Source: Apoderus coryli (Eukaryota > Arthropoda > Insecta > Coleoptera > Attelabidae). From it: 64,000 nucleotides of DNA. Below are positions 41,101 to 56,100 of the stretch, piece after piece. Each line of letters starts with the position of its first letter. The stretch's first letter is position 1. The position numbers were made by a program, and so were the translations under genes. The notes below the pieces were generated by a model. The model was not told the DNA's origin, ran no database searches, and worked only from the letters and a program-made list of their open reading frames with translations. Where the stretch lies: the NCBI GenBank assembly GCA_911728435.2, contig OU452202.1, forward strand, positions 13,061,135 to 13,125,134, written 5' to 3'.

Positions 41101-44100
41101 TTTTTTTATGTATATATGTTATATTGCTCTGTATCTAATGGGATTATTCTGTTGGGCAATAAATTTTATTATTATTTAGTACGTTTAATGTTTTTATTTT
41201 CTTTTTTTTTTGTATTACCTACAATTCTACGGTGTTGGCAGAAAAATAATATGTAAACCATGGCGGTAAAGTGATTTTTTCAGGCTTCAAGAAGTGTACA
41301 TTTCTTCTTTCAGCCTGAAAAATGACACTTTACCGCCTAGGAATACAATAGTATATGTTTATTTTGTGGAGCAGACGTCGTTTTATTAATCTAATTTTAT
41401 ATTTACTTGTTAATAGACGGATAGAATCCAACAAGTTACATAAGAACATAAGCGTAACCAGGATGTACTGGAGGATTGCCATACCTCGTAATGTGGGTCC
41501 GAGTTAGCTTTACATCAGGGTTGATAAAAATCATGATTAAAAAAAAATCAAAAATCGATGATTTAAAAAAAAATTGTGTTTTTTAAACTCATACTGAGTA
41601 AAATCGGATTTTAATCGTGAGTGTAATCATCTCAACCCTGCTTCAGACGCGTGTTTAGGCCATCTCAGAACCCAATCAAATTATTTTTTAAATGATAATC
41701 AGAATTATAGTTTATTTTTATTTAATTTGCAAATTTATTAGCAATCGAGGGGTTCTAACCCTAACAATATGTATTAAGACTATGCAAAAAGCGCGAGAAT
41801 ACGACCCCAAGCAACATGTTCTCCAAATGGAGCGTAAAACTCGATGTCACGGTCGGAAAAACGATTCGCCAGCCTGGATGCTCAAGGAACAAAGCAAGCC
41901 ATCCTGCGCATAGTTTGTGCGGTGGAATTATTTCAAAATGTAAAATATAGCGTACACGTTCAGAAGATATCCCCACCTACCTCACTTACATTTAAGATGA
42001 GGTCTTCTACCACAATTTTATGAAAATTCATTCATTCATTTCTTCTGTTGTGACATCATCCTGCATGTGATGCGTCATCACTACTCGTGCATCTTCCTTA
42101 AATTCTGACACCCATTGTTTGGCCGTTGAATATTATGTAGAAGAATCTTTCAGTAGTGAATGTATTTTTTCTTTGATGATTGAGAAAACTACCTGGAAGC
42201 CAGGATACGTGCTAAGCGGCCAACTCTATATCAGGCCAGGAACTTTTTACATTGTGCTGGTGTTGTTGTGGTGATTCTGATGCTTCAAGTTACTTCTCAT
42301 GGAAACTGATTCTATATTATCATTCATCACCGATAGTCAAAAATTGAAATAAAATGAGTGTGATTTTGATGATACTTACGTACTGTTGGTTGGCTAAATG
42401 TAGGTCCTTACAGTAATACCGTTCGATATATCTATTTGCCGAGTTTTAATTGGTTTTTGGACGTCTAAATATTTGACCAATAAACAGTTTAAGTACTTAA
42501 TAGAATGGCCATTTAACCGAGACGTCTATCGTCAGAGAAGTGAAAAATAAAAGTGACGGTAATAAAAGTGCTATTTTTACACTGTTTCTTTTGAAAACCA
42601 ATTAATTTCTCCAAATTATTAATGGTCGCTATTTTTAATATCTGTACAAGATGTTATTTATCTGAAACGTTAAATTCTATTTTTACGTTATATGCATGTA
42701 TTTATGCTTGTATGTATACTACTTATTGCATATGAGTATAACATGTATTTATATGTGTAAACACAAAATTCATCAAGGCTCGCTCGAGGAAATAGACGTA
42801 TATTTGCACATACACGTACGTTTATATTAAAAAGTTTTGTATGTCTTATCACTAATAAAATAAGTGATAATACTTTAGCGTAGAAGAAAAATTAGAAAAC
42901 TATATAGTTTTAACTTCAGCGAAATATTTTTTTAAACAGATTTAAAAAAGTTTCAAAATTATTATAACATAATTTATTTTTAAATTCACACCCATCTAAT
43001 ATACAGTGAGCACCACGGGTTTGGACAAATTCAATAAAATCTGTTTGGACGAAGAAAAAAACTCGCTCGGGCAGCTTGATATATAAATGTGTCATATGAC
43101 GTCATCGGTGTCCCAAATTATGACGTCGTGGTAATTTTTTTAAATTGTAAGCCCCACTTTTGATAGCGCCATTTGAAAGAGCTCATTTTTCTGCATATAC
43201 AGAACCATGATTACTGGTATAGGTTACATAACAAATTTCGGAGAAAAAAAATTATTTATTTCTAAAACTAATTGGCAAATAATGTAAGAATTATTACCAT
43301 TTGCAACCATTTGTTGGCGTATTTAACTTTTGTTGTTAGATGTAAATAAATAGGCGAATATTGTAATACCTACGTAAGTAACTGTTAAAAATAAACGAAA
43401 TAATATTTTCTCAAGAAATTTGTTATGTATCCTATACCAATAATCTGTATGCAGAAAAATAATCTTTTCAATTGGCGCTATTAAAAGTGTGGCTTACAAT
43501 AAAAAAATACGATGACGTCATAATTTCTTTGTCCCAAACAGATTTTATTGAATTTATAATAATAATAATAATAATAATCTTTATTTTCAACATACATACA
43601 ATAGCAATGTTTGGTACAAAATAAATCCTTAATAAATATAATTGTCGAGAATAAATCAAAGGTCCCACTGAAACCTGTTAAAAGGTTTGTGCGTGGTTTC
43701 GACCGCCAGATTTAATCTCTCTAGTTTTGCTGAATTTAACAAAATATACACTTTCTTATATAGAGAACATATATTATACATCCTTATTACAACAACAGAA
43801 CTAAATTACCACTCCCTACTAATTACTAAAAAATTCATACTGTATTAATACTTAATAAACAAATTAAATCAATACTAATTCGATTACTATATACAACCAC
43901 AAAATCAAAGGAAAACCTTTTGGATACAAAAAAAAGAAAAAAAATTAAAAATCGATAATTTCATGCAATGTGTTTTTTGAATTTAGTACCCACTCTCTTA
44001 GATGTTTTTTAAACTTGAACTTATTATTTATTTTATTAAGACCCACTGGCATTTCGGAGTACAGTCGCGGAGGCAAAAACCGAAACGAACGCTGGCCCAA

Positions 44101-47100
44101 CTTTTTATTTGCTCTTAGGTGCGCATATTCTCTTTTCTTTTTATATCTTGTATTATGAAAATGTTGAATATTCGACAATTGATGCTTGTTTCTATGCTGC
44201 AAGAGCAATACTCTGTAACAGTACAACTGTCGAACATCCATCAACCTACTTTCTTTAAACAGCAAATCGCTTGAGAATAATCTTTTCTTATTTGTTCCAA
44301 CCTTCTCGTTTACGCAAATGATCGAATTTATGCGAACAGTTTTCTAACTCTTATCGCTTTAGGCGCAGTTATTGAAAATTACCGCATCCCGTCCTGTAAG
44401 TTATTCCGTGAAAGATCTTTGAATCATATAATATATCTCGAAACAAAACAAAATGTTAATCCAAATCCTACTCAGGTGGCACTCATACATGGTTTTCTTG
44501 CGAATTTAAACTACTTATACCCATCCAGAAATAATAACTAGCGAGTAAGAAATAAAGGAAACATGCAAGTTCTTCAATTGTTCGATATTATCCGGCAGCC
44601 TAGCACACGAAGAGCCGCTCAATAACTTAATCTCACAGTCTGATTTGTGGCGTACGTAAAGGTCTCTCTGCTAAATCAACATAGACCATTTAGTTCAACT
44701 AAAACCTTATCCGAACTCTGCTCCATCAAGACAAATGGTAGAGAAGTGGATTGCTGAATTTAAACCTGAACCAGCACAAATGATGCAGAGAGCCGTGCTG
44801 CCGCGGCTTGTTTTCAAAACGTACTGAATCTGTGACAGAAAATGTACTGGATTCATACAAAATGTACTGAATGGTGGGAAATTCAAAAATCTACCAAGAG
44901 TTTTTATTGAAAATAGCATTATGTGCATTTCACAATGATTAATAGGTGAAATAAATAATTGTTTTTATTATAACAAAGAAAAAACAAAATAAATTTATTG
45001 TTCAAAGAACAGACTACATATTTTTACAATTTTTCATATTATTAAGGAGTTACCAACAATACCAAATTATAATCAACCATATAATGCATCGGGAATCCGG
45101 ACATAATTGCTTAGAATGAAATATGTTTCTATATTTGTTTTAATCATACAAAGTATAGAAAATATTCTTTCAGATGCAGAAGTACAGGGTGTAAGCTGAT
45201 CATTAAATTTGAAAAACTACTGCAAAATTACCATTTGTAGCAGATGTAAACTAGCTACTAGAGGGTAGCAATAAGAAAGTTTAATTTTATTTTAAGTTTT
45301 AAGAGTAGATTTCTGAAGAACAAATAAAAATAAAAGTTCCCTGCATTACCATCGTCAATAATTTTTTTATTCGTATATAACAATTATAACGTTTAAATTT
45401 TGATTAATTTTTCGCAGATTATGCTTGGCTTTAGTGCCTTTTAGGGATTTCGTACTGAAATTGAGGGTTTGTTCAAAATGTAGTACTGACGTACCGAATT
45501 TGCTAATTTTGTACTGAATTCAGTACAATTGTACTGAAACGGCAGCACTGGCAGAGAGCAGTGGACGCCCAAATGAGGCTGTTATTCCAGAGAACGTCAA
45601 AATTCACAATTTGGTTATGAAAATTGAAGCTGCACGAGCTAGCTGACATTGTAAAGATATCAGATGGTAGTGTTTTTACCATTTTACACGAACAATTGGG
45701 TATGCGCAGATGTTCGATTATATAGAAAAGTTGTTTGACCGCCCATGTTATCAGATTTTCCTTGCGTGGTCAACTAGGTAACTTTATAATGGCGCAGTGT
45801 TCGATTTTCTCCATGTCTTTACATTTCTTTCACGATTGAGTTGCTTGATCGGCGATAGTTCAACGATTAAGGATCCGACTAAGATATCTCCACCATTTCG
45901 CGGAATTAAAAATGCCTCCTCGATTATTCCATATCTTTAGATCTTTTCTTGAGCCATATACTCGAAGGTGAAGTTTCCCATTAAAACTTGACTCACCTGG
46001 TATATACATAATAATTTTGTCGTACAATTTCCTGGGCCCATAACGTGTTAGAAGAGTTATATGGATGCAGTGTGATTTTTTTATTTTTGTAACAGTGAAT
46101 TTGTCGTTCAGGATAGATTAAAAACAAACATCCGAAGACCCCACCCACTTACCCACTTAGTGATATAACATAATAGGAATTTCAGCACAGTGGCTTTTGT
46201 CCTAAATATAGACAGCTATATATATAGATATATATCTACTAATACAAAACATAGAACAAAAAAAACTTCAAAACACTGGAAATAATGAATATGAAAAATT
46301 TCATATTACATCCCATGTAAAAACGAGTATACGTACATACTGAATATATATGCCATAGTTTTAGAATTCAATAAATACAGTTTTTCAATAAATATGCAGC
46401 TATTTATTGCTTTTTATATCTAAACGTTGATTCAAGCTCTGAGAACAAAGGAATGGTTGTAGGTAATATATTTGGTTTTGAATTTGGAATAGAAATATAC
46501 CCAATAACATTCTATATTTCTATTTCTTTATTGACGGACAATTTCAATTTGATAATAATAACAATATACAACACTAACACGAATAAATACAACCTCTTAA
46601 ATTAGATAATTTTACAATTCACTAAGAATATAAAAATAGTCCCACAACGGTATATGAGCAGAAGGAAATTAAAATTAATTATAATTAAAATAAGTAAATT
46701 TAATATTCTTAACATAATATTACATTCAAATTACGGTCTAGAATTCCAAGGGCAGCGCACCACAAATGCTGGATTCGATTTGCTAGAGCCGGAACTCTAG
46801 CCATAAAAGAAATTGAGGCGTAATTTGCTAAAAGTTCAGGGCAAGGAACTTGGTAAATTAATAAATTCTCTGCGAGCCTCAAGAGTGGTGAGATATAAAT
46901 GGACTCGTACAGATCTATAATCAAAAGGAGCATTCATCTCAATAAGATGTCCGAGCTTATACGAAATACAAGGTGTTTCAGAAAGACATGGCCAAAATTT
47001 GTGAGCGAGTTGGGGACATCTAATCATGAAAAAAATCTAAATTGTAATTTTTCGAAAAGTCCTTATTTACAAAGATACAGGGTGTTAAGATGGCTGCCTG

Positions 47101-50100
47101 AGGACGATTTTTTTGAAATATTTTCGAAACGAGTAAAGATGAATTAACCAAATGTAGCATATTTATTCACCTAGTAAAGTGTCGTAAACTGACATGAAAT
47201 TGAATAAAAAAGGATGACCATAGGCGGGTAAACGGGGGGACCCTTGCCTTAATTATAACCTAACTTTTTTTCCTTGTGATTTTTATTCATTTTGTGGCAA
47301 AAATGTGATAAAATAAAGTTTTCTACATAAAAAAGGCATACTTCTTTTTTCTCGAAAAACTTAAAGGATTTCGAGAAATTCGAGTTTGAAAAGTTTGGGA
47401 CAAAACTGGTCCTTAGTAAACAGCATTAATAAAATTATTGAAATACAGCTTTCTCGAAAACCTTTAACTTTTTCGCGAAAAAAGAAGTATGCCTTTTTTA
47501 TGTAGAAAACTTTATTTTATCACATTTTTGACACAAAATGAATAAAAATCACAAGGAAAAAAAGTTAAGTTATAATTAAGGCAAGGGTCCCCCCGTTTAC
47601 CCGCCTATGGTCATCCTTTTTTATTCAATTTCATGACAGATTACGACATTTTACTAGGTGAATAAATATGCTACATTTGGTTAATTCATCTTTACTCGTT
47701 TCGAAAATATTTCAGAAAAATCTTTAACACCCTGTATCTTTGTAAATAACGACTTTTCGAAAAATTACAATTTAGGTTTTTTTGTATTTGTATTATTATT
47801 ATGTACGAACCTACATCCTCAAGAAGTTAAACTGTAAAAATATAAAAGAAGGTTCAAAAATACGAAAATATAGTGATTATATAGCCTAACAAAATTGAAA
47901 TTGCAAATTTTGTTTACGTGAGTGTATGTAGGTCTACTAAGAGCATTTAACAAAAATGTTTTTAAATATACTGGGTGTCCCAGAAAAGTGTGGCACATCA
48001 AAGTTATATTTTTTTAAATGGAACACCCAGTATTTTTTGGATTTTTTGAAGACATTGGATAAAATAAAGTAAAGTTATTGTTATGATCCCTATACCTAAA
48101 TCTACTCGTTTGGCTAATTTTTGCGTTTTTTGCAAAAATAGGGTCATTTTGAAAAACATTCTGGGCGTTTATTTTTTTGACTAAATCGTTTAAAATTTTA
48201 AAATGGCAAGTGGATAGGACATACATTAGGTCGGTGTATAGCCCAATTGTAAATATTGTACACAATTTTTTATTGTTCTTATCAATCATATTTATGTAAA
48301 TAACTTTTTTATTTTATACTAATTAATGTTCTCTATCAAATGGTATTAGGCTTCCCTATACCTAACTGTCACCGTTTCCCACGCAGTAATTATTTTAAGT
48401 TATTTATCTTATTGATTTGACTTTTAATAGTAGGTACACCCTGTAATTTACATTATTAAATTACTATTGGCTGATCGGTATTCAAATATTACAACTGTTT
48501 TTCCGTAGACAAATTGGAACTTAAAAGACAACAAGGTTTCTCTACTATCAAGTGGGACCATACTAATCGTACTTAAAAACTTTTACACTAAAATTTATTG
48601 GGTACATAATTCTAACAAACTCTGATAGTTAACACTTAAGAATAATAAAATTATTATTATTATTAAAATTATATATTATTATTAAAATTATATATTATTA
48701 TTAAAATTATATATTATTATTAAAATTATATATTAAATAATAACAAATTTTTAACATTCAGTAACATGTTCATAATTCTTAAAAATTAACAACAAAAAAA
48801 TACCTATCCCATACATACCTATTACTATAGCTACAGAAAATGCTCAAAATGTTGGCCGTTATCTTCAATACACAGATGAATTCTTTTTTCAAATGAATGT
48901 CTGCCATTTGCTAATAATTGTGGTGCAATTGTATCAAAAGCAGTTTTAATTCGCTGTTTCATATCATCCCGTGTTGTTGTTGGCGTATCATAAACAATGT
49001 TTTTAATATATCCCCAGAAGAAAAATCTGGTGGTGTTAAGTCTGGAGACTTTGGGGGCTAGTTTTATGGACACCGCGGCCAATTCATTTCTCAGGAAATA
49101 AACGATCTAGAGTACGCCTTACTAGCCTATGAAAATGTCATCAAATCAATAAGACAAATAAGTTAAAATATTGTTTTCTTGGGAAACGGTCACAGTTAGG
49201 TATAGAGAAGCCTAATACCATTTGATAGAGAACATTAATTAGTATCGACAAGTGCTATGAAATATAGGGTGTGCTATTTAAAATAAAAAAGTTATTTAAA
49301 TAAATATGATTGATAAGAACAATAAAAAATTGTGGCCACCCTGTACAATATTTACAATTGGGCTATACACCGACCTAATTTATGTCCTATCCACTTGCCA
49401 TTTCAAAATTTTAAACGGTTTAGTTAAAAAAATAAACGCACAGAATGTTTTTCAAAATGCGACCCTATTTTTGCAAAAACCGCAAAAATTATCCAAACGG
49501 GTAGATTTAGGTATAGGGATCATAACAATAACTTTACTTTATTTTATCCAAAGTCTTCAAAAAATCCAAAGAATACTTGGTGTTTCATTTTAAAAAATAT
49601 AACTTTGATATGCCACACTTTTCTTCTATGGGTCGAGAAAGTAATAAAACGGCTCGAAGAAAGAATAAAATGACTCCAAGGAAGAACTAATGGAGATAAA
49701 TAACATATCCTTAAAGACAAGGGGATAAAATATATCAGACAGAAAACATAAGCAGACAAGACGAAGAAAATCGAAAAGGCAGGTCACTTACGAATAAATA
49801 TCAGATAATCTGAAGACAGATCAGGAAGCAGACGATGTTCTTTCATTTCATTAATAATAGATTAGTATGGACTAACATATCGTTAAAATCGCGACAACTT
49901 AAAAGTTACTGGGCACTCTGGCATTCGTTTAATTATACACAATTACCTTTTGAAGAGAAGAAGGGAAAACCAGGATGAAACAGAAAACAAACTATGCTGA
50001 GACATCTTAGAGGATATACAATTAAAGAGCGCCCAAGGCCAGCAAGTTCAGATCGTGGGTTTGATTCCCAGTTGAGTACCAAAAACTTATGTATTTGTTT

Positions 50101-53100
50101 TCTTACTAAGTAAGATCTTGGTCAAATTATGGAATCTGATGAGCGAATTTTGTATGAATTTTACAATGATACAGTCACAGCATGAGAAACAGATTGCTTG
50201 TGCTCCCAGATGGCGCTACGTGGTGTACTAAGACGAATTTTTCAAGCAACCATAGTCAATGAGGTCGACGATGACAATTGAAGTGAATTGGCTTATACTG
50301 ATAGAGGAGACTAGATTCTACGGAAAAAATGAAGAAAAATATTGTATTATGGATATGTTGGACTTCAAATTATTAAGAGACACCATCTATAACTTCAAAA
50401 AGGTTGTAGACGATGGGACGCAAATACTGTGAAACATTCATTCACCGTCGTAAAATATCTCATAATTTAAAAAACCTAATGGACCTTTTTCTTATTTAGA
50501 AATAGATCCTGAGTAAGCACAAAATACACATTCTTTGTATTTCAATTCAAATTTGGGACACTCTGGCATAAATTGTTCGTTGTAGAATAATTTACCCATG
50601 TTTAATAGGCAGATTAGACCGCTTTTATAAATATCAGTTTGCTTTCTTTTTTATCACAAAAATTCCATAAAATTGAAATAAAATGCTCATGTTACGCTAT
50701 TCATAAAATGTCTGGTGGTAATCGATAGCGTGATGAAAAATGTCTATACCAGATAAAAAAAAACGCGTACCTCCATGTAACAAGCAAAATGAAAAACTAC
50801 AGGATGTAAAATATTTCCGTCAATGGTAAATATCAGCAATTTTCACTCACCTCATTTAATGGCACGTTTCTTTTACAAAATTAATTGACAGTTAAGTGAA
50901 AAATTAAACCTCTCTCTTTACCGATGCAGCAAAGACATTATACAAGGTGTGCAAAAAGGGTGGGGGGTTTTTGTATATGCGTTGTCCATGGGATGGGAGG
51001 GTGTGCGTAAGGATGATCTGTTGCGCTGCTCTTTGGAGATTTGGTAACCATGGAAGCGGAGACCATCACGCTTTTTGCATACGCGCCTGCTATGGCAAAG
51101 GTGATTCGATAGTGACAGCTCAACGTTTATATCGTGCAGAATTTAATGTACGGAATCCACCGAAGGACGATACCATCAGAAAATGGATTCGACTGTTTGA
51201 GAATACCTTTATAAACCCATCTGTTGAATTTAACTTATTTTGTCGTGGCTAAATGGGCAAATCATCCAAAGCCAAAAAAAAAAATTATTATTTTTTTTAA
51301 TTCATATAATATTATTGTCTCTCGAATTTTCATTTTACTATTATAATACATGTTTTACATAATACAACATTTTGTTTTAATGTAAAATTCCAGAATACAC
51401 GTTTTCTTATAAAATGAAACATTTACATCGTTTTAAATTGCTAACAATTAACAAAATTAACACTTATAATAATTATTATTCAAATTATTTAAGTAATTAT
51501 AGTAATATGTTCATTTATACACACGTATGTATACATTTACGTAGGTAATTAAAACTCTGCGTAATACAATAGAAACTGTAATAGCTTTATTTTCTTTTTG
51601 TTATGTTATTAGAAATGCGTCAATCAACCAATTTTTATACAGGGTGGCCCATTAGTGTGTGGGCGGAAGATACCTCAAGCGATAGACAAAAAAATCCTTT
51701 ACAAAAATTTAGGCACTGAAGACATATACAACCCAAAAATGTTTTCAATTATACAGGGTTGTTTACAAACGCGCAGTATATGTTAACATAAATAAATGCT
51801 GCCATAAGGGTTGATATGCCTAATGCCTAGGTCAAGTTTTTGTAATATTTGGAACTAAGGGTTAATTTTGACATAAATTTAAGGTGTTGTGGTTACTGCA
51901 GAAACAATAAACAGATCAATTTTTCGTGTCAGGTCCATTTGAATTCCCTACTTCTTTTCTCCGTTTTACTAGATTTGATTGACCACTGATCAGTGGCGGC
52001 CCGTGAGTCCTGAGGGTTGTGAGGCAGTACAGTTGCCTGTCCCTAGTGTCCCTTAATTTATTACGATTATTATAAAGAAAAACCAGAATGAATGAATGCC
52101 ACCAGAAGTTAGAAACCTAAATAAGGTTCAATTTAAAAAACTCCTTTATATAACATCTTATTGGCGAGGCAAACTTAAAATACATTCACTAAGCGGAATA
52201 ATTAAAATCACCCATGCAGGTTCCTAGACAAATGATTTTTGTTATATGATTAGATATTCTCCTTCATTGTTCTTTTTTGTCTGTGTTTTTTCTTTGGTTC
52301 TGCTTTTTTATTATCGTTTGTTTGCTATTGAGAATATTTTTTGTGAAATTGGTTAAGAAAACACTGTAATTGGTTATATATATATATATTGGTATTACAC
52401 TGTATTTACTATACTGTGTATGTTATTGTATTGTATTTGTTATATTTTATTGTATTTGTTATATTTTATTGTATTTGTTATTGAAATTGGGTTAGCTGAA
52501 CAGACAATTTTGGTCAGTAGACTAAACTTGAATTGAAACTCGCCCAATTAAAAATAGTTAGATTTTTTTTAAAAATCTACTAAAATAAAGGCCTTTATTA
52601 TTATTATATATCCATTCTGAAAAACTTCAAATCAGAGGTCAATAAAATCCAATAAAACGGAGAAATGAAGCAGGGAACACGAAAAATTGATCTGTTTTTT
52701 GTTTCTGCACTAACCACAACGCCTTAAATTTATGTCAAAATTAACTCTTATTTATAAATATTACAAAAACCTGGGCATATCAACCCTTATGTCATTTTTC
52801 TTGTCTTTTAGAGCGGCATTCTTTATTTATGTGAAAATATACAGGGTGTCGCATTATGAAAAGGCAACTTTGGTCTGCTGCGCGTTTGTGAACTACCATG
52901 TAGAATTGAAAACATTTTGGCTGTACATCTCTTCAGTGCCTAAAAGTTTTGCAAATATTTTTTTTGTCTATCGCTTATAGATCTTGAGATATCTTCCGGC
53001 CACACACAAATGAGTCACTATTTGCTTTGAAAGAATGTTTAAATAGTAGAAAAATAAATGGAAAATTACGGTTAAATAACAAAATAATAAATTTATCATT

Positions 53101-56100
53101 GGTACTTCATTATTATTATTTTTTTGTTACAGGCTATTTACTATATAAAGAATTTTGTGAGAGTTTGGAACCTCCTGTACCTCAAATAGGATTCTACGAA
53201 CAGGTAAATTGATTTATCATTTGTTAATTAAATTATAAGTGTTGTGTTTTTAAATATACCGGGTATCCCAGAAAACTGTGGCATATCAAAGTTATATTTT
53301 TTTAACTGGAACACCCAATATTTTTTGGATTTTTTAAACACTTTGGATGAAATAAAGTAAAGTTATTTTTATGATCCCTATACCTAAATCTACCCGTTTG
53401 TCCAATTTTTGCATTTTTTTGCAAAAAATAGGGTCATTTTGAAAAACATTCTGTTCGTTCATTTTTGTAGCTAAACTGTTAAACATTTTAAAATGCCAAG
53501 TGAAAAGGACACACATTAGGTCGGTGTATAGTTCAATTGTAAATATTTTACAGGGTGGTCCCAATTTTTTTATTGTTCTTATCAATCATATTTATTTAAA
53601 TACCTTTCTTATTTTAAATAGCACACCCTATATTTCATAGCACCTGTCGATACTAATTAATGTTCTCTATCAAATGGTATTAGGCTTCCCTATACCTAAC
53701 TGTCACCGTTTCGCAAGAAATAATTATTTTAACTTATTTATCTTATTGATTTTACTTTTAATAGTACACCCTGTAATTTACATTATTAAATTACTATTGA
53801 CTGATCGGTATTCGAATATTACAATGGTTTCAGTAGGAAAATATTAACTTAAAAGTCAACAAGGTTTCTCTACCATCAAGTATGGGACCATCCTTATCGT
53901 ACTTAAAAACTTTTAGACTACAATTTATTGGTTACCTAATTCTAACAAACTCTGAAAGTTAAAACTTAAGAATAATAAAATAGGTAAAAATTTTTAACAT
54001 TCAGTAACATATTGATAATTCTTAAAAATTAACAACAAAAAATTTCCAAAATGATGGCCGTTATTTTCAATGCACAGTTGAATTCTTTTTTCAAATGAAT
54101 GTCTGACATTTGCTAATAATTGTGGTGTAATTGTATCAAAAGCAGTTATAATTCGCTGTTTCATATCATCCCGTGTTTTTGTTGGCGTATCATAAACAAT
54201 GTTTTTAATATATCCCCATTACAAAAAATCTAGTGGTGTTAAGTCTGGAGACCTAGGGGGCCAGTTTTATGGACCACCGCGGCCAATCAAAGTCTCAGGA
54301 AATAAACAATCTAGAGTACGCCGTACTAGCCTATGAAAATGTCATCAAAGCAATAATACAAATATGTTTTTCTTGGGAAACGATGACAGTTAGGTATAGG
54401 GAAGCCTAATACCATTTGATAGAGAACATTAATTAGTATCGACAGCTGCTATGAAATATAGAGTGTGCTATTTAAAATAAGAAAGTTAAGAAAGTTATTT
54501 AAATAAATATGATTGATAAGAACAATACCCTGTACAACATTTACAATTGGGCTATACACCGACCTAATGTATGTCCTATTAACTGGCCTTTTTAAAATTT
54601 TAAACAGTTTAGCTAAAAAAATGAACGCACAGAATGTTTTTTAAAATGACCCTATTTTTTGCAAAAAACGTAAAAATTGGACAAACGGGTAGATTTAGGT
54701 ATAGGGATCACAACAATAACTTTACTTTATTTTATCAAAATATCCAAAAAATACTGGGTGTTCCATTTAAAAAAATATAACTATGGTATGCCACACTTTT
54801 CTGAGACACCCGGTATATTTAAAAACATTTTTGTTATTAAATGCTCCTGGTAGACCTACATACACCCACGCAAATATTCACCCTATTTGCACTCGGTTTA
54901 CGGTTGTTATTGATATTGTTTACTGCAGCAATGACTGACTGCAAGGCGAGGCATTTTGAATTTTATCGAATTGTTTTTTATCAAAGCGTTTTTGGACCAT
55001 TCTCCCAGAATAAAAATCATGTCTATTCTTTCTCCTTTGGAACTGTTTTATGAAAAATTCCCAACTCTTATGTAAGAATTTTCAACAGACTATTTGACAG
55101 TAAATATCGAATTAAAATGTATTCTGTCTTCTCATTGCTGACTGGATAAACATAATTTTGAAAATTCTTCCTAACCAGTCAATTTGTCTACAAATTAATA
55201 ATCTAAACTCCTCCCATTTTAGTAATTGGTTTGCCTGCTCGTGGAATTAATGCACTCACTCCTTCGTTGCTCGTGGATCAACGTTCTTAATTCGCAGGTA
55301 AAGCATTATTTTATGCAAACTAGAATCCAAGCGTTGTACGTTGGTGGTCTCAACAAAAGATTAAATAAAATATAGGTGCCCATATCTAAGTGACCAATGT
55401 TATTTTTCACAATAAGCTCATGAGGCTGCAGTGAAACCGAGGACTTATGTCCAACATACCCTTTCCAAAAAAGCGATGTTATTTAAAAATGGTTCCAGAA
55501 TAAGAAAACAATTAAATATTTTAGATTTTCTATTTTTATTCACCTAAAAAACTAATAAAAGGTTAAAACACTAGTTTAATTTTATTTTCAATTTCCAAAG
55601 TAGTATAAACTACCACATTAAATTTCTCGTTTTGCTCTATATATGGGTTTTCTAGACAGCTTCTGCACTTCTTTATTATCGATACCGATAATCCCTTATG
55701 TACTACATTGCGTCACGTATATGTCAACCATTTTTACGATATAATTAATCGTGAGCTTAAAACCGTATCTTAAAGGACATAAACTGGCTACTTTTTATCG
55801 GGCCACTCCCTATATAAATATGCTCTAGACATGAGTACAAGGGCTTTCTTTAAACTGAAACAGTAGTTTAAATTTTGACAAGAGAAATTATTCTTATTTC
55901 AATTCAGTTTATAAAATTATTCAAATGATATACCTGATACTGTAGCTTTTTTCTTTGGTAATTGCACTGTGATAGAATTTTTTATTCAGACTTCAGTTTT
56001 AGGCTTATACAGGGTGCAAAAATAAGAATAGTTTTTTTACGTTAAATTTGAAACACCCTGTAGGGAGCATTAACAACAACTGGCATGGCATGGTGAAATC

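Larger units (their letters stand above)
47971..49625 (-). mobile_element. long-TIR mariner-like element, copy A
   Basis: TA precedes CTGGGTGTCCCAGAAAAGTG. The inverted arms are about 400 bp, both containing GATCCCTATACCTAAATCTA and TAATACCATTTGATAGAGAA or their complements. The right tip is lost (it stops at CACACTTTTCTT). The core retains only the C-terminus of a transposase, on the minus strand. The same element recurs at 53259-54813. Confidence 0.78.

Noticed and set aside
44707..44928. 73-codon minus-strand frame
   Set aside because: It spans the mariner-hAT insertion junction, so it cannot be an ancestral gene.
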